The notes: generated by a model from the sequence alone, not told the origin. 64,000 nucleotides of DNA from Leucosporidium creatinivorum (GCA_001600635.1 BCKL01000004.1:1189122-1253121); one strand, 5' to 3'; shown: positions 22,360 through 33,465, numbered from the stretch's first letter. Numbers and translations are program-made.

Positions 22360-24353
22360 CAACCCACTAATTCGCCGCCAGCTCCTCATTCCGATCGCAA
22401 GCCAAGAACGCCTGAATGACCATCTGCCGCTCAAAGCCCATAGCACTGAGCCTCTCAATCGCCGCCAACTCCTCCTCCGAGACCTGGATCTGCTGCTCCC
22501 CTCCCTCCCCTCCAGCACCATCGCCGAATTGATCCATCAAAGCGCCCATCTCATCGTCGCCATCGTCGTCGCCGCCGAGTCCTTCAGTCCCTTCTTGCAG
22601 GAAGCGGATGAATTCCGCTTGGTTGCGGTCGATGACCTGTGCGTGCGAGAGAGAGAGAGCGAGCAAGCAAGAAGAGCGTTAGCGGGAGTCAAAAGCACCC
22701 GAGTCCGAGTCCCAATCTTCTCCTTCTCCTTGCCTCTCGCCTCAAAACGCCGAGGGTGACAAGAAAGAGAATGAAAAAAAAAGAGACCCACGGAAAGCAA
22801 CTCTGGATTGCTCGCGCCCAACTGCTGCAAGAAAGGTTGCAACAAGGCCGGGTTCTGCTGTACCAGGGTCCTCAGTTGGCCAAAGATGGGCTGCGAGGCA
22901 ATGGCCGCGAGCTCCGAGGGGGGGGCTCCTCCTGCTCCTGCTCCTCCAGCGGCGCCGGTGGAAGCAGCACCACCGGCGCCGGTGGCGGGAGGAGGGTTGC
23001 GAGAAGCGGCAGCGGCGGCTTCGAAGAGGTTGCCTGTTTTCCGTTCGATCGGAGGGAGGGAGGGAGGGAGGAGGGGGGGTGGGGTTAGCGAGCGAGCGCG
23101 CGTCGAGGGAGGGAGGGAGAGGGGAGGGCAAGGACGAACGAGGAGCGTTGCCAGCGGCGGCGGCAGGGGCGGGGGTCTGAGCCAGCGAGGCGGGGGCGTT
23201 CCCACTAGCCGAGGCGGGGGAGGGAGTACCGGGCGCGATTGCTCCTCCTCCAGCGGCGGCGGAGGAGGGGGTGGGAGGAGCATCCTCGTTGGAGTTGGAG
23301 GATTCGGGGATGCCCTGCTCGTCGTCGTCGTCGTCGTCGTCGTCGGTGCTCGATCAGCTCGGCCCAGCAGGAGAAAAGAGAGAGGGACGAAGAAGAAAAG
23401 AGGAAAGTGACGAGGAAGGACTAACGTTCATCAAGTACTCGACAGCCCTATGCGGGTTATTGAAGCTCGCCCTCATCGCCCTCATGACCATCTCCTTGGG
23501 GAACCCCATGCTCACCATCTCGGTCACACTCGTCTCCAACGCGCTGCCCATGAGGAAGCTCGCTGGGTCGTCCGAGTTGCCGCCGGTGGATTGCGAGGGC
23601 GTCTCGGCTTCAGAGGTGGGCAGGGAGGTGGAGGAAGGAGCTGGGGCGGGAGCGTTGGGAGCGACGGCGGGGGNGGGGGTGGGCGGGGCGGGGGTTTGAG
23701 GGACGGTTGAGGGGGCGGGAGTAGGAGCGGCAGGGGCGGGCGCAGGGACGGCCTTGGGCTTGGTGATCATCACGACGCAGAACTGTGGTCCGAGAAGGAG
23801 CTGTTAGCTAGAGAAGCAGAGTGAGAGGGGAGGAGGGGGAAGGGGACATACATCCTTCTCCTTGAAGTTGGCGTCTGCTACGACCTTGTCGTCGGGGAGG
23901 ACCTTGCCTGTTTGCACGAGGAGAGAGAGAGAGCGGTGTTTGGGTGAGTCGGTTGCTCTCTCTCTCTCTCTCGCCGCTGTAGGAGAGTCCAAGCAGGTGT
24001 GGACCTACCAGAGAAGATGATCTTCTGAGCCGCGACGGGGTGACCCTGCTGCGACTCGATCTTGTTCTTGACATCGAGGATCTGAGAGGAGCGGTGGAGA
24101 GGGAGAGGGTGAGCTGACGAGTAGAGCTGAGTTGGGAGCAGAAGGGGCAACGTACAGTATCGGTAGGCTCTGCTTCGATGAAGAATTGAGTCTGTTGGAG
24201 CGTCTTGAAGGTGATTTTGACCCTGTAGTAGAGCAGAGGAGCGAGAGGAATGAGGTCAGAGGGCTGTGGCGGAGCTGGGAGAGCTGGGAGAGCTGGGAGT
24301 GTAGGCTGGTAGGCTGGTAGGCTGATGCAGTAGCAGGTGATAATGACCTACAT
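22234..24353 (-). CDS. RAD23: nucleotide excision repair and proteasome shuttle protein RAD23
   Basis: Ubiquitin receptor that delivers substrates to the 26S proteasome and stabilises the Rad4/XPC damage sensor. Domain order is complete: N-terminal ubiquitin-like domain ([18 protein letters not shown], then KIIFSGKVLPDD), UBA1 ([18 protein letters not shown]), an Ala/Pro-rich linker, the XPC-binding domain ([20 protein letters not shown]), and C-terminal UBA2 ([20 protein letters not shown], ending EHGFDFDD). The start codon is split: AT at 24352-24353, then a 129-nt intron with donor GTAGGT, then G at 24222. No other start gives a domain beginning MVKITF. An undetermined base (n at 23674) is in the linker. 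One acceptor is preceded by a GAC repeat instead of a pyrimidine tract. Divergent from the uL11m gene across 149 bp. Confidence 0.93.
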
Positions 24354-24502
24354 AATGACACCGAGTGCTGAGTGCTGAGGAGTAGAGACGAGCGAGCGGG
24401 GAGTAAGAGCAAGAGAAGAAGCTGGAGCTGGAGCTGGAGCTGGAGACGCGCAAGCTTGACCTCTGCCAAATCGTCTCTTCTGTACTAAGGTCAACTGGAG
24501 TC
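24354..24502. promoter_or_regulatory. divergent promoter region, RAD23 / uL11m
   Basis: A 149-bp region between divergent start codons. On the RAD23 side it contains a hexanucleotide repeat, about four copies of GGAGCT (24420-24445). Confidence 0.45.
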
Positions 24503-25099
24503 ATGTCGAAAGTAGCAGCAGTAGCAGCACAAACTGTCAGGTATGTTCTCACTGCTATTATTCTGTACCCTCTTCAGAGCTAATCCCTCTCGCTCAGGCT
24601 GGTAGTTCCAGCAGGGAAAGCTACAGCTTCCCCTCCCATCGGACCTGCATTGGGAGCACGAGGAGTCAAATCAATGGACTTTTGCAAAGAATTCAACGGT
24701 ACATTAATCCCCTACAGCCAATTCCCTCTTGCCTCCTCCTCCGCATCAACAATTGCTCACTCTCTCTGCTACTTTACAACAGCCCGCACCTCACACCTAA
24801 CACCCGGCACCCCAACTCCCGTCTTCATCACCATCCAACCGGACCGCACCTTCACCTTCGTCACCAAGTCCCCTCCGACCAGTTGGCTCATCCGCCAAGC
24901 CGCCAACATCCCTCTCGGTTCGGGCGAAGCTGGAAAGCTCGGCGGGGGAGGAGTGGTGGGCACACTGAGCTTGAAGCATGTGTATGAGATTGCGAGGGTC
25001 AAGCAGGGGGATGACCATTTGAAGGGGTTGAGTTTGGAGGCCGTGGCGAGGAGTGTGGTCGGGAGTTGTAAGAGTGCCGGAGTGGCGGTGGTGCCATAG
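24503..25099 (+). CDS. MRPL19: mitochondrial ribosomal protein uL11m
   Basis: Large-subunit ribosomal protein of the L11 family, part of the GTPase-associated centre. Three exons. After a short start (MSKVAAVAAQTVR) comes the conserved L11 N-terminal domain LVVPAGKATASPPIGPALG, then GVKSMDFCKEFNARTSHL, and the C-terminal rRNA-binding domain with FTFVTKSPPTSWLIRQAA, GTLSLKHVYEIA and SVVGSCKSAGVAV. The form PPIGPALG.RGV..M.FCKEFN is that of bacterial-type L11, so a mitochondrial ribosome is inferred although the N-terminal presequence is very short. The start at 24503 is the only ATG before the first intron. Confidence 0.92.
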
Positions 25100-25760
25100 A
25101 AGTGTGAAGTAGAGGGGAACGATGTGTGTAAAGATTTTGGGCGTTTACTTCGCTATTCGATTGGCGGGAGAGAGGGGGATGGCGGAGAGACGAGAGAGAC
25201 GAGCTCGGCGAAGGGTCTATCTAGCTGCTCTTTCACTCCGCTCGATCGACTACTGGGCCCCAAGTCACACCACGAGCATTCGGTGTATAGTATCTCTCTT
25301 CACTCTCTCGCATCTCCCCCTCCGCCCTCAGCCCAAGCTCAGAGCAGCAGACCACCGCTCCCTCTCGACTCGGTCTTCGCTCCTCCTTCCTTCTCCCCGC
25401 TCTCTGCTCTCGTCGCTGTCCCGCAGCCTGCATGCTGTTTTCCGTATTATATTGCGAAAGGAGTGGGTGTGTGTGTGTGTCTACAACGCCGAGAGCTTCA
25501 CTAAGGCTTTACGGCGGGTCGGTCGGTCGGGAGGGAGTTCGGAGAAGGCGAGGGAGGGGAGGGAGGATGCGAGTGATAGAGAGGGAGGGAAAGGTAGAGC
25601 CTGCGTTAAGAAGGAAGGAAGGAAAGGTCAGCTCTGTCCTCTATAGCCCTTTCCAACGCCCCCAGCTCTGCCCCTGCCCCCTCAAGCGAGCGAGCACCCT
25701 CCCTCCCTTCGGCGAGCTCCCTCCCCAACTCGACTCGACTCGACTCACCATCATCGCTTC
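25100..25760. other. convergent intergenic region with microsatellites
   Basis: About 660 bp between the 3' ends of uL11m and the small membrane-protein gene. It contains a GT dinucleotide run (about 25467-25480), tandem GGTC copies (near 25516) and other low-complexity stretches. No gene is supported. Confidence 0.4.
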
Positions 25761-26009
25761 TTAGAACTGGGGTACGAGGGCATCTCCAAACGTGCTGATA
25801 GCCACTACAGCGGCAGTGAACGTAGCGAGAGCGATTCCAACGGCCTTGTTAGCGGCGAAGGACTGTTTCCAACGCCGGTCAGCTCCCTCGAATCGAAAAC
25901 AGGCAAGGCAAGGAGGAAGAGGACGAACTTCGGGGTCCTGGTATTGCGCCCTCAGGATGTCGGCGAAGGAGATGGTATGGGGTTGGGGAGCGGAGGGGCG
26001 GGGGGGCAT
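25761..26009 (-). CDS. 60-residue tail-anchored membrane protein
   Basis: Two exons joined by a short intron with donor GTTCGT and a CTGAC branch motif give a 60-residue protein. The N-terminal half is hydrophilic (MPPRPSAPQPHTISF, then AQYQDPESFAANK) and the C-terminal half is one hydrophobic segment, VGIALATFTAAVVAISTFG, ending DALVPQF. This is the architecture of a tail-anchored or small inner-membrane protein such as the small TOM subunits or respiratory accessory subunits, but I recognise no specific family. The ATG at 26009 is preferred because the sequence after it is compositionally protein-like; an upstream in-frame ATG at 26159 would add a Ser-rich leader. It is divergent from the cysteine synthase gene across about 265 bp. 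Confidence 0.65.
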   Translation of the reverse strand: MPPRPSAPQPHTISFADILRAQYQDPEVRPLPPCLACFRFEGADRRWKQSFAANKAVGIALATFTAAVVAISTFGDALVPQF

Positions 26010-26273
26010 CTTGGCTGCAGAAGGGTAGCGAGGGGAGATGGGAGGGAAAATGACGAGGAGAGGAGAAGAGCAGAAGGACGAATGTAAGAGGTCAGACTGG
26101 GAGCATAATAAGATGTATTGAGATTTACTTACCAGTTGATTAAAAGTAGTAGTGGTCAAGAGGGTGAATGTAGGCGGAGCAAGAGAGTCGGCCGTTGCGT
26201 GCTCCAGTCGTCCAAGGTCGGCTCTCCCTCTGACCGAATCGTTCGCTGTCTCGTCTGTAGCACATCAACCGCC
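26010..26273. promoter_or_regulatory. divergent promoter region
   Basis: A 264-bp region between the divergent starts of the small membrane-protein gene and the cysteine synthase gene. No specific motif recognised. Confidence 0.35.
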
Positions 26274-28297
26274 ATGCGGTCCACTACAGCACTCGCAAGA
26301 GCGCTCCGGGCCAGTCGTCCACTCCATCACCAACAACAAGCAGCAGGTTACCCAGCTCTACAACCTCACCCGCACTCACTCCCCCTCAACGGCTTCGTCG
26401 GGTCCATTGGCAACACTCCTCTCGTCCGTCCTTTGTCTTTCGCTCTTCCGCTCTATATCTCTGTACTCACGCTCTGTACCCCCCCCCAACCCCCTCCGGT
26501 AACTCGCAACGACGACAAACGAACACAGATCCGCATCAACTCCCTCTCCAACGAAACGGGCTGCGAGATCTTGGGCAAGGCAGAGTTTATGAACCCGGGA
26601 GGGTCGGTCAAGGATCGCGCGGCGTGGGGGTTGGTCAAGTGGGCCGAGGAGAATGGTGCGTTTCTGGCTGCTCGGTCGCGAGGGAGGGGTTAGGAAGCCG
26701 AGCGAGCGAGCGAGCGCTGACCGAAGGCCCCGATGGGATGGGATGGTAAACAGGCAAGATCCAACCGGGAGGAACTATCGTCGAAGGAACGGCTGGTAAC
26801 ACTGGTACGTCGTCGTCGTCGTCGTCATCGTCTCATCTATCGAACTGTCCCTCGCTCGTCGCCCGAGGTCGGGACGACCGAGCTCACCCTCCCGCCTCGC
26901 TCCCCTACAGGTATCGGACTCGCCCACGTCTGTCGCGCGCGAGGCTACAAATGCGTCATCTACATGCCTAACGTGCGCTGTGCTTTTCCCTTTTCTCTTC
27001 CTCGCTCGGCGAAGAGGGGGCTGACCCACGACCGACCGACCGACCCCTTCATTTGTACAGACCCAAAGTCAAGAGAAGATTGACTTGCTCAGGATGTTGG
27101 GTGCCGAGGTGCACCCTGTCCCTGGTGAGCTTCAAGCTACGCGTGCGTGTATGCTTCGAGGGCTAACCACTCCGCCGAACCAGCCGTCGCGTTCGACAAT
27201 CCCGAGAACTACAACCACCGTTGCGTTTGCGCTCCTGCTTTTTCGCTTCAAGAGTGATGTAACTGACTCTTTATTTTCTCACGCATCTGCAGAGGCCAAA
27301 CGCCATGCTGAACGCCTGGACAACGCCGCTTGGTGAGTCGCCGTTCGCTCGGCGCTCTCCCCTCGCCTCGGTGCTGACCTCTCCCCTCGTCTCACAGGGT
27401 TAACCAATTCGAGTTCGTCCCCCCCTCTCCCTCCCTCTTCCTCCTTCCCTCCACTAACCCCTCCCCTCCCCTCCCCTCTTCCACAGCAACGCAGCCGGCA
27501 ACCGTCAAGCGCACATCGACACGACGGGTCCCGAAATCCACGCTCAAACCTCCTTGCTTCCCGGGGGTTTGCAGGCGTTCATCTGCTCCACTGGCACGGG
27601 AGGGACCTTGGCGGGGATTACCCATTATTTGAAGAAGGAGAGTGGGGGGAAGGTCCAGTGCTGGCTGGCCGACCCGCCGGGGAGTTGTTTGGAGAGTTGG
27701 GTGAATAGGGGGACGATGGATAGGGAGGGGGGAAGTATTACGGAGGGTGCGTTTTCTATCTCTCTCTCTCTCTCTCGATTCTTCCTCGCTGTTCTCGAAG
27801 GGGCGAGGAGCTTGCCGTCGCGCGTTCGGCGCTGACCCCCCCCCCCCTCCCTCCAACCTCACAGGTATCGGCCAGGGCCGCATCACCGACAACCTCTCCC
27901 CTGACATCGCTCTCTTGGACGGCGCGATCCACGTGCCCGACGCCAAGACGATTCGGATGATCTACCACCTGCTCCATGAGGATGGCCTTTATTTCGGCGC
28001 GTCCACCGCGCTCAACGTGGTCGCTGCTAAGGAGTTGGCAGAGAAGTTGGGCAAGGGGAGTAGGGTCGTGACGATTTTGTGTGATGGGGCTTATAGGTGC
28101 GTTTTGGATGCCGCGTGCGGGGTTTTCTTGAGCTGGAGGAGGAGGAGGAGGAGGACCGAGCTGATCCCACTCACTTCCTTCCCCCTTTGACGGACGACAG
28201 GTATCAATCCCGCCTCTTTTCGAAGAAGTGGCTCGAGTCTAAAGATCTGTACAAGGAGCTGCCCGAGCATTTGCTCAAGTATGTCGCTTTGGAGTAG
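26274..28297 (+). CDS. MCY1: mitochondrial cysteine synthase-like PLP enzyme
   Basis: Fold-type II pyridoxal-phosphate enzyme of the cysteine synthase / cystathionine beta-synthase family, resembling yeast Mcy1 (YGR012W) of the mitochondrial outer membrane. Ten or more exons. After an Arg-rich, acid-free N-terminus ([19 protein letters not shown]) come [15 protein letters not shown], the Schiff-base lysine motif [40 protein letters not shown], the phosphate-binding loop [10 protein letters not shown] and [16 protein letters not shown]. One exon is only 15 nt (27398-27412) yet encodes part of the conserved VNQFDN block, so it is likely real. No CBS or regulatory domain follows, which argues against cystathionine beta-synthase. 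The stop is at 28295-28297. The substrate is inferred from family. Confidence 0.88.
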
Positions 28298-29613
28298 ACG
28301 GCCGAGGCGGGGGAGGCAGATGGAAGCAAGCAAAGCAGGAGTTGACAAGGACCCCCCCCCCCCCCGAGTGTGCGATGAAGAGCGACCCGAGAAGTACTCG
28401 ATGTACATATGGGCGTTGAGAGATGCGCGGGCAAGAAGACTGCACGACGTGGTCGTGCGCCGACAACGAGCGCGACGCGACCGAGCAGGGTTGGATTTTT
28501 TTCTTTTCCTCGCCTCGCCTTGACTTCACTCGCTTCGCTATTCACCACCTTCTCAGCGGCTCTGCTACTCAAATTGTACGTCGTGGGCCATTCGTGCATC
28601 CGTCGGGGCAGGCTTTGATGGCTGCCGGGGCGGCAGAGGCGAGAACGAGGGTTCGGCGTTGATGTGAGTTTGGAAGGGGAAGCGGGTGAGGCTTGGTTGG
28701 CTACGTAGCTTCCTCGAGTCGAGCTTGCTGGTGTGACCACTGAGGTGGAGAGGAAAGGACTCTGTCGGGCCATCGAGATCTTTCCCTTCGACCGAGCGGC
28801 AAAAAAGGAACGCTGCTCGTTGGCGGGATCGAAGTCAAGTGCGCTGCTACAGAGCGCCTCCACCCATTTTCTGAGAGCTCAGTGACACAGGAAGCTCGGG
28901 TGCATGGTGCAGAACAGCGTCACCGCAGAGCGGGGTATCGTTCGGCGAACGAAGGCAAAGTCGGCGCTCGATTGAAACGAGCCAGAGCAGCCGAGCGGGG
29001 TCAGCGAGGTGCTGGAGAGCGTCTGTAGGCCTGTACCCTTCCAATGGACGCACATTTGCTCTCTGAAATATTTTCAATCTCTCACATCAACGGCGAAGAG
29101 CGAGAGAGAGCAAAACGAGCGGCTCGGACCACCTCGGCGCTCGAAGGATGTTCTCTTTTCACCCGCTACGCGTCTCTGTAGTCTGCGAGAAGACCAGCCG
29201 ACCCCCTCGACTCGCTGCTTTACATTCTAATTGCTCTACCGACGTGCATCACACTCGCTGGAGAGCGCGACGAGGACGCAAAGATGGATTCCGTCTTGCT
29301 CGGTTCTTTCGCTCTCTCGAGGTCCGGTGAGCCTCTCTATACGCTAGTGAGATGGCCAGTCATGTACCTTAACAATAGGAGCAGCTCAACAGCAAGCAAC
29401 AGCTTATCTACAGACGCGCTAGCCGTGTGATGGGACAGCGGCGAGATTGCGCCGAGCTTGGCAAGGCAAATGAGGGTCTTAATGTGATGGACTGGCTCGT
29501 TCGCCTCTTGTCTTCCTACCACTCACTGCTCCCCCTCAGTCGCTAGCACTCTGCACCCTCTCACTTACACCTCGCTCTCCCTCTCAGCCTCACAGCGCTC
29601 TCAACACTTCACC
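28298..29613. other. intergenic region including upstream part of arm B
   Basis: About 1.3 kb without a supported gene. A run of 14 C residues lies at 28352-28365. From about 28775 the sequence matches the upstream part of arm A in reverse orientation, so this half is probably the promoter region of the copy B gene. Confidence 0.45.
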
Positions 29614-30961
29614 ATGTCCTTCACCGCCTCCTCATCAAGCTACATCTCATTCGCCGACCAGTTTGTCGGCTCGGAGGGCAGTGTAGACATGCAGCGCTGG
29701 CTTTCCGATGACCAAGAGGTGAGTTGTACTCGACTACAGCCTGCTAGCGCTTCGAAACTGACCCTGCTCCTCCTCTCTCATCTCGACGCCACAGGGGTCT
29801 ACCATCGAATGCGTCTCCATCTCGGACTGCACCTGTTACACCGCATCTACTCAAATCTTCGACCTCGACCTCATCGACCCCGAACTCGACATCATCACCG
29901 TGACCACCTCGGACGGGTCCCTCCTCTTCGCCGAAGCCGACCTGTCCTCCTCCCTCCCTACTCGCGGCTACCTCGACTTCCCTCTCCCCGCCGAGCCCAC
30001 AACCATCACCAGTAGGATCAGGTCGACCGCCTCGTGGATCGCCAAGCAGTTCGCTCATGGAATGACCGAGGAGAAGGTGCTCGCTATGAGCTGGGGAGCA
30101 GAGCCTTGCCTCTCGGACGCCGAGTGCGGATGGAGCGACTCGTGCGGATCAGAGTCGGAGTACACTGAGAGCGAGTCGAGCGGTAGCAGTAGCTCCTCCT
30201 CCTCTGCTGCCTCCCTCTCCACCTGCCCCTCGACCCCTCCTCGCTCGTCGCCCAACTTCAAGAGGGTCCGCTCCTCGCCCACTTCCTCCAACTCCTCCCG
30301 CCGCTACCTCTCCGACCGTCTCATCCGTCCTAGCCCTATCCCTCCTCGTCAACGCAAGGCCGCTGAGTCGCGCAAGCGTGCCGCTCGGAGCGAGCTCGGC
30401 GATGGCGACCGCACCTCGGCGCTGAGCTGGCCGTTCCCTGCTCCCTCCTCGGAGGTCAGTAGCGTCGCCTGGATTGAGTCGCAGCTTCCCGCTCCTCTCC
30501 AAATCGCTGGCGCAGCGGAGAAGGCCAAGTACGAGCAGCAGCAGAAAATGGATCGCTGGTTCGAGGGATTGAGCGCTGCGAGTGTTGAGCACCTCGAGCT
30601 TTGGGAGGGGTGGGTCGAGGAGGCGGGTAAGGTGTACACGGCTGCTGAGGTACAGACTCTGCTGCTCGACCTCGAGGCGAGGGGAATGCTCGAGATGGGA
30701 GGAGCGAGGGGAGTTGCCGAGAGGGAGTTGAAGAGGATCGCTGGAGAGCGCGAGGGATGGCGGTGGTAGGGGGGTGGTGGGAGTGAGGGGTTACCGGGGA
30801 CGCGGCGGATCTGATTGGGTACGGAGGGCGGTCGGAGTATCATTATTGGGGCTTAGTGAGGAGGGATTTTCGGCGTTCAGTTTAGCTTAGTGGTCTTCAG
30901 TTCTATAATTCTCTCCGCATGTAAAGCATCAGCACTGGCGCCCATCGGGGCAGCCTTGCAT
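28775..30961 (+). repeat. inverted duplication, arm B
   Basis: Reverse-oriented counterpart of 9139-11320. It includes the copy B gene, its upstream region and about 190 bp downstream. The last ~70 bp, in non-coding DNA after the gene, are also nearly identical between the arms. The arms are separated by about 17.5 kb holding eight unrelated genes. Confidence 0.9.
29614..30769 (+). CDS. unrecognised 359-residue protein, copy B
   Basis: Paralogue of the gene at 9332-10486, same length and same intron position. The intron here is 76 nt rather than 75, so the unspliced frame would be broken; retention of a full-length frame shows that the intron is spliced. Residues from about 35 to 80 differ from copy A at many positions (for example SDCTCYTASTQIFDLDLIDP against SDCISCTESTQLFDLDLTDL), the middle of the protein is identical, and the last ~97 residues differ moderately. 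The central identity is exact at DNA level over 536 bp. No stop or frameshift is present, so both copies look functional. Function unknown. Confidence 0.75.
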
Positions 30962-31047
30962 CTCTACCAGCCACGCCTTCGCCCTAAAGTCTAGCGATTC
31001 CGCGAGCGAGAGTACAACATATGCGAACTTGCAACGATCTCGACAAG
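30770..31047. other. convergent gap, copy B / MTR3
   Basis: About 280 bp between two stop codons. The first 190 bp belong to the inverted duplication. No gene seen. Confidence 0.35.
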
Positions 31048-32210
31048 CTACGCCGACTCGACTTCGAGAGCTCCCTTGGCAACCCCGTGAATCTGTCCAC
31101 AAGCTTGCACAACCTTCTGTAGTGTCTGTAGGCGAAGAGGAAGGTCAGCTTCACGTCCAAATATCTCAAAGCCGAGGAATCGAGCTCACCTCGTCCAGCT
31201 TCTCGACCGAGACGACTCCACTGACGCCAACATTGGTGATGGTGCCGAGTGCCGGCATGCATGCCAGATTGGCGAAGGCGGTAGCAGTCTTGGCTTCGGC
31301 TCTTGTAGGGTCGAGGAGGGGGAAGGGTGATGAGGGAACGAAGGCCTGCGAATGGGGAAGGCGAGTCAGCTCTCGAACGACGAGAGAAAGGGGAGCGGCG
31401 ACACTTACAGCGCAGCACCCAACGACGAGACCATACATTTGCACTCCTGCTTCTGCCAGAGCCACCGAAGCTGCTGTTACGCCCCTGCGAAGAGAGGACC
31501 GAGAAAGATCAGCCTGAGCTCGTTTCGGCGATGTCGAAGCCCAGTAACGTACGCTGAGATGTCTGAATCGCTACCGTCTGATTCGAGAATGGTGAGGAAG
31601 AGGTCAATCTGGGATTTGGGGAGGGCTTCGAGGATGAGGGAGGGGAGGAGGGATTGCTGGAGGGTTGCGGAGAGCGAGGCCGACTCGGTGTCCTGGTACA
31701 GCAGAAGCGTCAGCGGTGCACCATCTAGTCTACAACCCTGTTCTGCTCACCTTGCCCGGAGTGAACCGCCTGACGCCCGAGGAGAACGGAGCGAACTTGA
31801 CCTCGACGTTGAGACGCGCTTTTGCGTTGAAGGGCGCCGAGGGAGGGGTAGGCTTGGGGCCGTAGCTGTTCGAGGAGATGCATCAGTATATGATGAAGCT
31901 GTAGCGGAGTACGAACGGAGCTCACACAGCGCAGATGAGCTTGGTGCGGCCCGTTTCGATGTAAGCTGAGCCAGAGGCTTCTCCTACGAGTCCAGTCTGC
32001 AGGACTGTAGGTGTGTGCCAAGGTAAGCAGGTGCTCAAGAGTTTTAGACATCTAACACTACTCACAGATGGGTCGGACCTGCTCGGCAGAGCGGCCATCG
32101 AGGCGAGACAAAGATGAGGACGGTTTGGCGGCGGAGGTCGACTTTGAGGCGAAGCGAAGAGGTACAGCACCCTCGGGAGCACCGAAACGACGACGATCTG
32201 CTTGCTGCAT
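31048..32210 (-). CDS. MTR3: exosome core subunit MTR3 (RNase PH-like)
   Basis: Catalytically inactive RNase PH-fold subunit of the six-membered ring of the RNA exosome, acting in nuclear and cytoplasmic 3'-5' RNA processing and decay. Seven or so exons. The family pattern is clear: VRPI followed by TGLVGEASGSAYIETGRTKL and ICAVYGP, then VEVKFAPFSS, LEALPKSQIDLFLTILESDG and ALAEAGVQMYGLVVGC, the last closely matching human EXOSC6. The end of the protein (KVVQACGQIHGVAKGAL) forms the terminal helix. The start at 32210 gives a basic N-terminal extension before VRPI, as in other Mtr3 proteins. Rrp46 and Rrp41 are relatives, but the MYGLVVGC block favours Mtr3. Confidence 0.85.
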
Positions 32211-33465
32211 TGTGCAGTAGTGTAGTCGAGTGAGTTGCGAGAGAGCAAGAGCAGCGAGGAAGCCGCCGCTGTGACCTTTGCTCGGTCCAAGCTCAGCGGC
32301 TGAACGACTTCGAGAAATTGGCTGGTCACCTCTCTCCTTCCTTCTTCACCCTTCACCTCGCCTTCTGTACTCCGACTCGAGCGCCTTCTCGTACAACAGG
32401 GGTTTACTCCCTTACAGCTGCTGGGCCATCCAGCCTAGGCCAGCTCGCTCGCTTCTAATGGTAAATCTTCCCCCTCCTCGCTTCCTTCTTTTCCAACTTT
32501 CCTTCTACTCCTCTCGCGCCGCCAGCGGTAGAGCACAGCGCACAAGCACGCCAGGGATGCATAACAATCATACACTTCATTTCCGACCAGTCTTAATTGA
32601 CGCCTTCCGTGACGATCACTGTACAAGCACTACCAGCTGAGGCGTATGCCGCGCTCTGCTCCTCGTCCTGGCAACTTCCATGTACCGAGCTACAGAGCAT
32701 CGTGCTGACCTTTTTTTTTACTCGCATGCACAGATTTCTTTTCTCGTCGGACCCTAGTCTTCTTACAAATATCGTGAGTTGCCCTCCCTTCGGCGTTCGC
32801 TTCGTCGACCTCAAGCTGACTTTCTTTCCTCTTGTAGTGCTTCTTGCTTCTGCTCTCTGCTTCCTCGACATCCTACCAATATTCTCAACTGGTGAGCCTC
32901 TACTCTTTCCCCTCCACCATCCTCGAACGTCGTCCCTCTCAGGGAGGGCCGCGACTGTTCACCCAGGGCTCGCTGCTCGTCGTGCAGTGATGATTATCCT
33001 ATACTTCAGTTCTGCTACCAAGAGGTATCGCAGCCTCGATGAAGATATTGAGATACCAACAGCTTTACCTCATTCTGAGCACATCAAACGAGCAGCCCCC
33101 TTCTGCTTTCGCCGAGCAATCGCAACGTCCCTTGGACTTGAGGACTGAGCGCTGACTTTCATCTCTTTCCCTCTCCATCAGCTTGCTTCTCTTCCCCCTT
33201 GTCCTACATAAACACCACCCTTCCTCATCGTAAGCTTCCACACCCTCTCGAGCGCTTCGCATCAACGACCCCCTCGGACGGAGACATGCGCTTGTAGGAT
33301 GACAACTAGCGTATATCCATTCTCTGCATGGACAACCCAAGCTGCGCCCCTTTTCGCCCATCACGACTACCATCATGGCACAATCGGGGACCGTCGACCG
33401 GTCTTGAGGGAGCGCCGAGTTGGGGGGAAAAGGGTGCTCGCATCTTGATTACCCTCGCGGAGCAG
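32211..33465. other. unresolved region with intron-like signals
   Basis: About 1.25 kb with no recognisable protein but several features of transcribed spliced sequence on the plus strand. A GTGAGT donor (near 32774) is followed by CTGAC and a TAG acceptor (near 32838), and further CTGAC plus pyrimidine-tract acceptors lie near 32705-32731 and 33151-33180. Candidate exons encode FLFSSDPSLLTNI and CFLLLLSASSTSYQYSQL, and an open stretch at 32990-33148 encodes SATKRYRSLDEDIEIPTALP. I could not assemble a single convincing frame. It may be a non-coding transcript, a decayed gene or an unfamiliar gene. Confidence 0.35.

Noticed and set aside
28352-28365. Run of 14 C residues as a possible G-quadruplex element
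   Set aside because: A single homopolymer in intergenic DNA; no supporting context, and run length is error-prone in sequencing.
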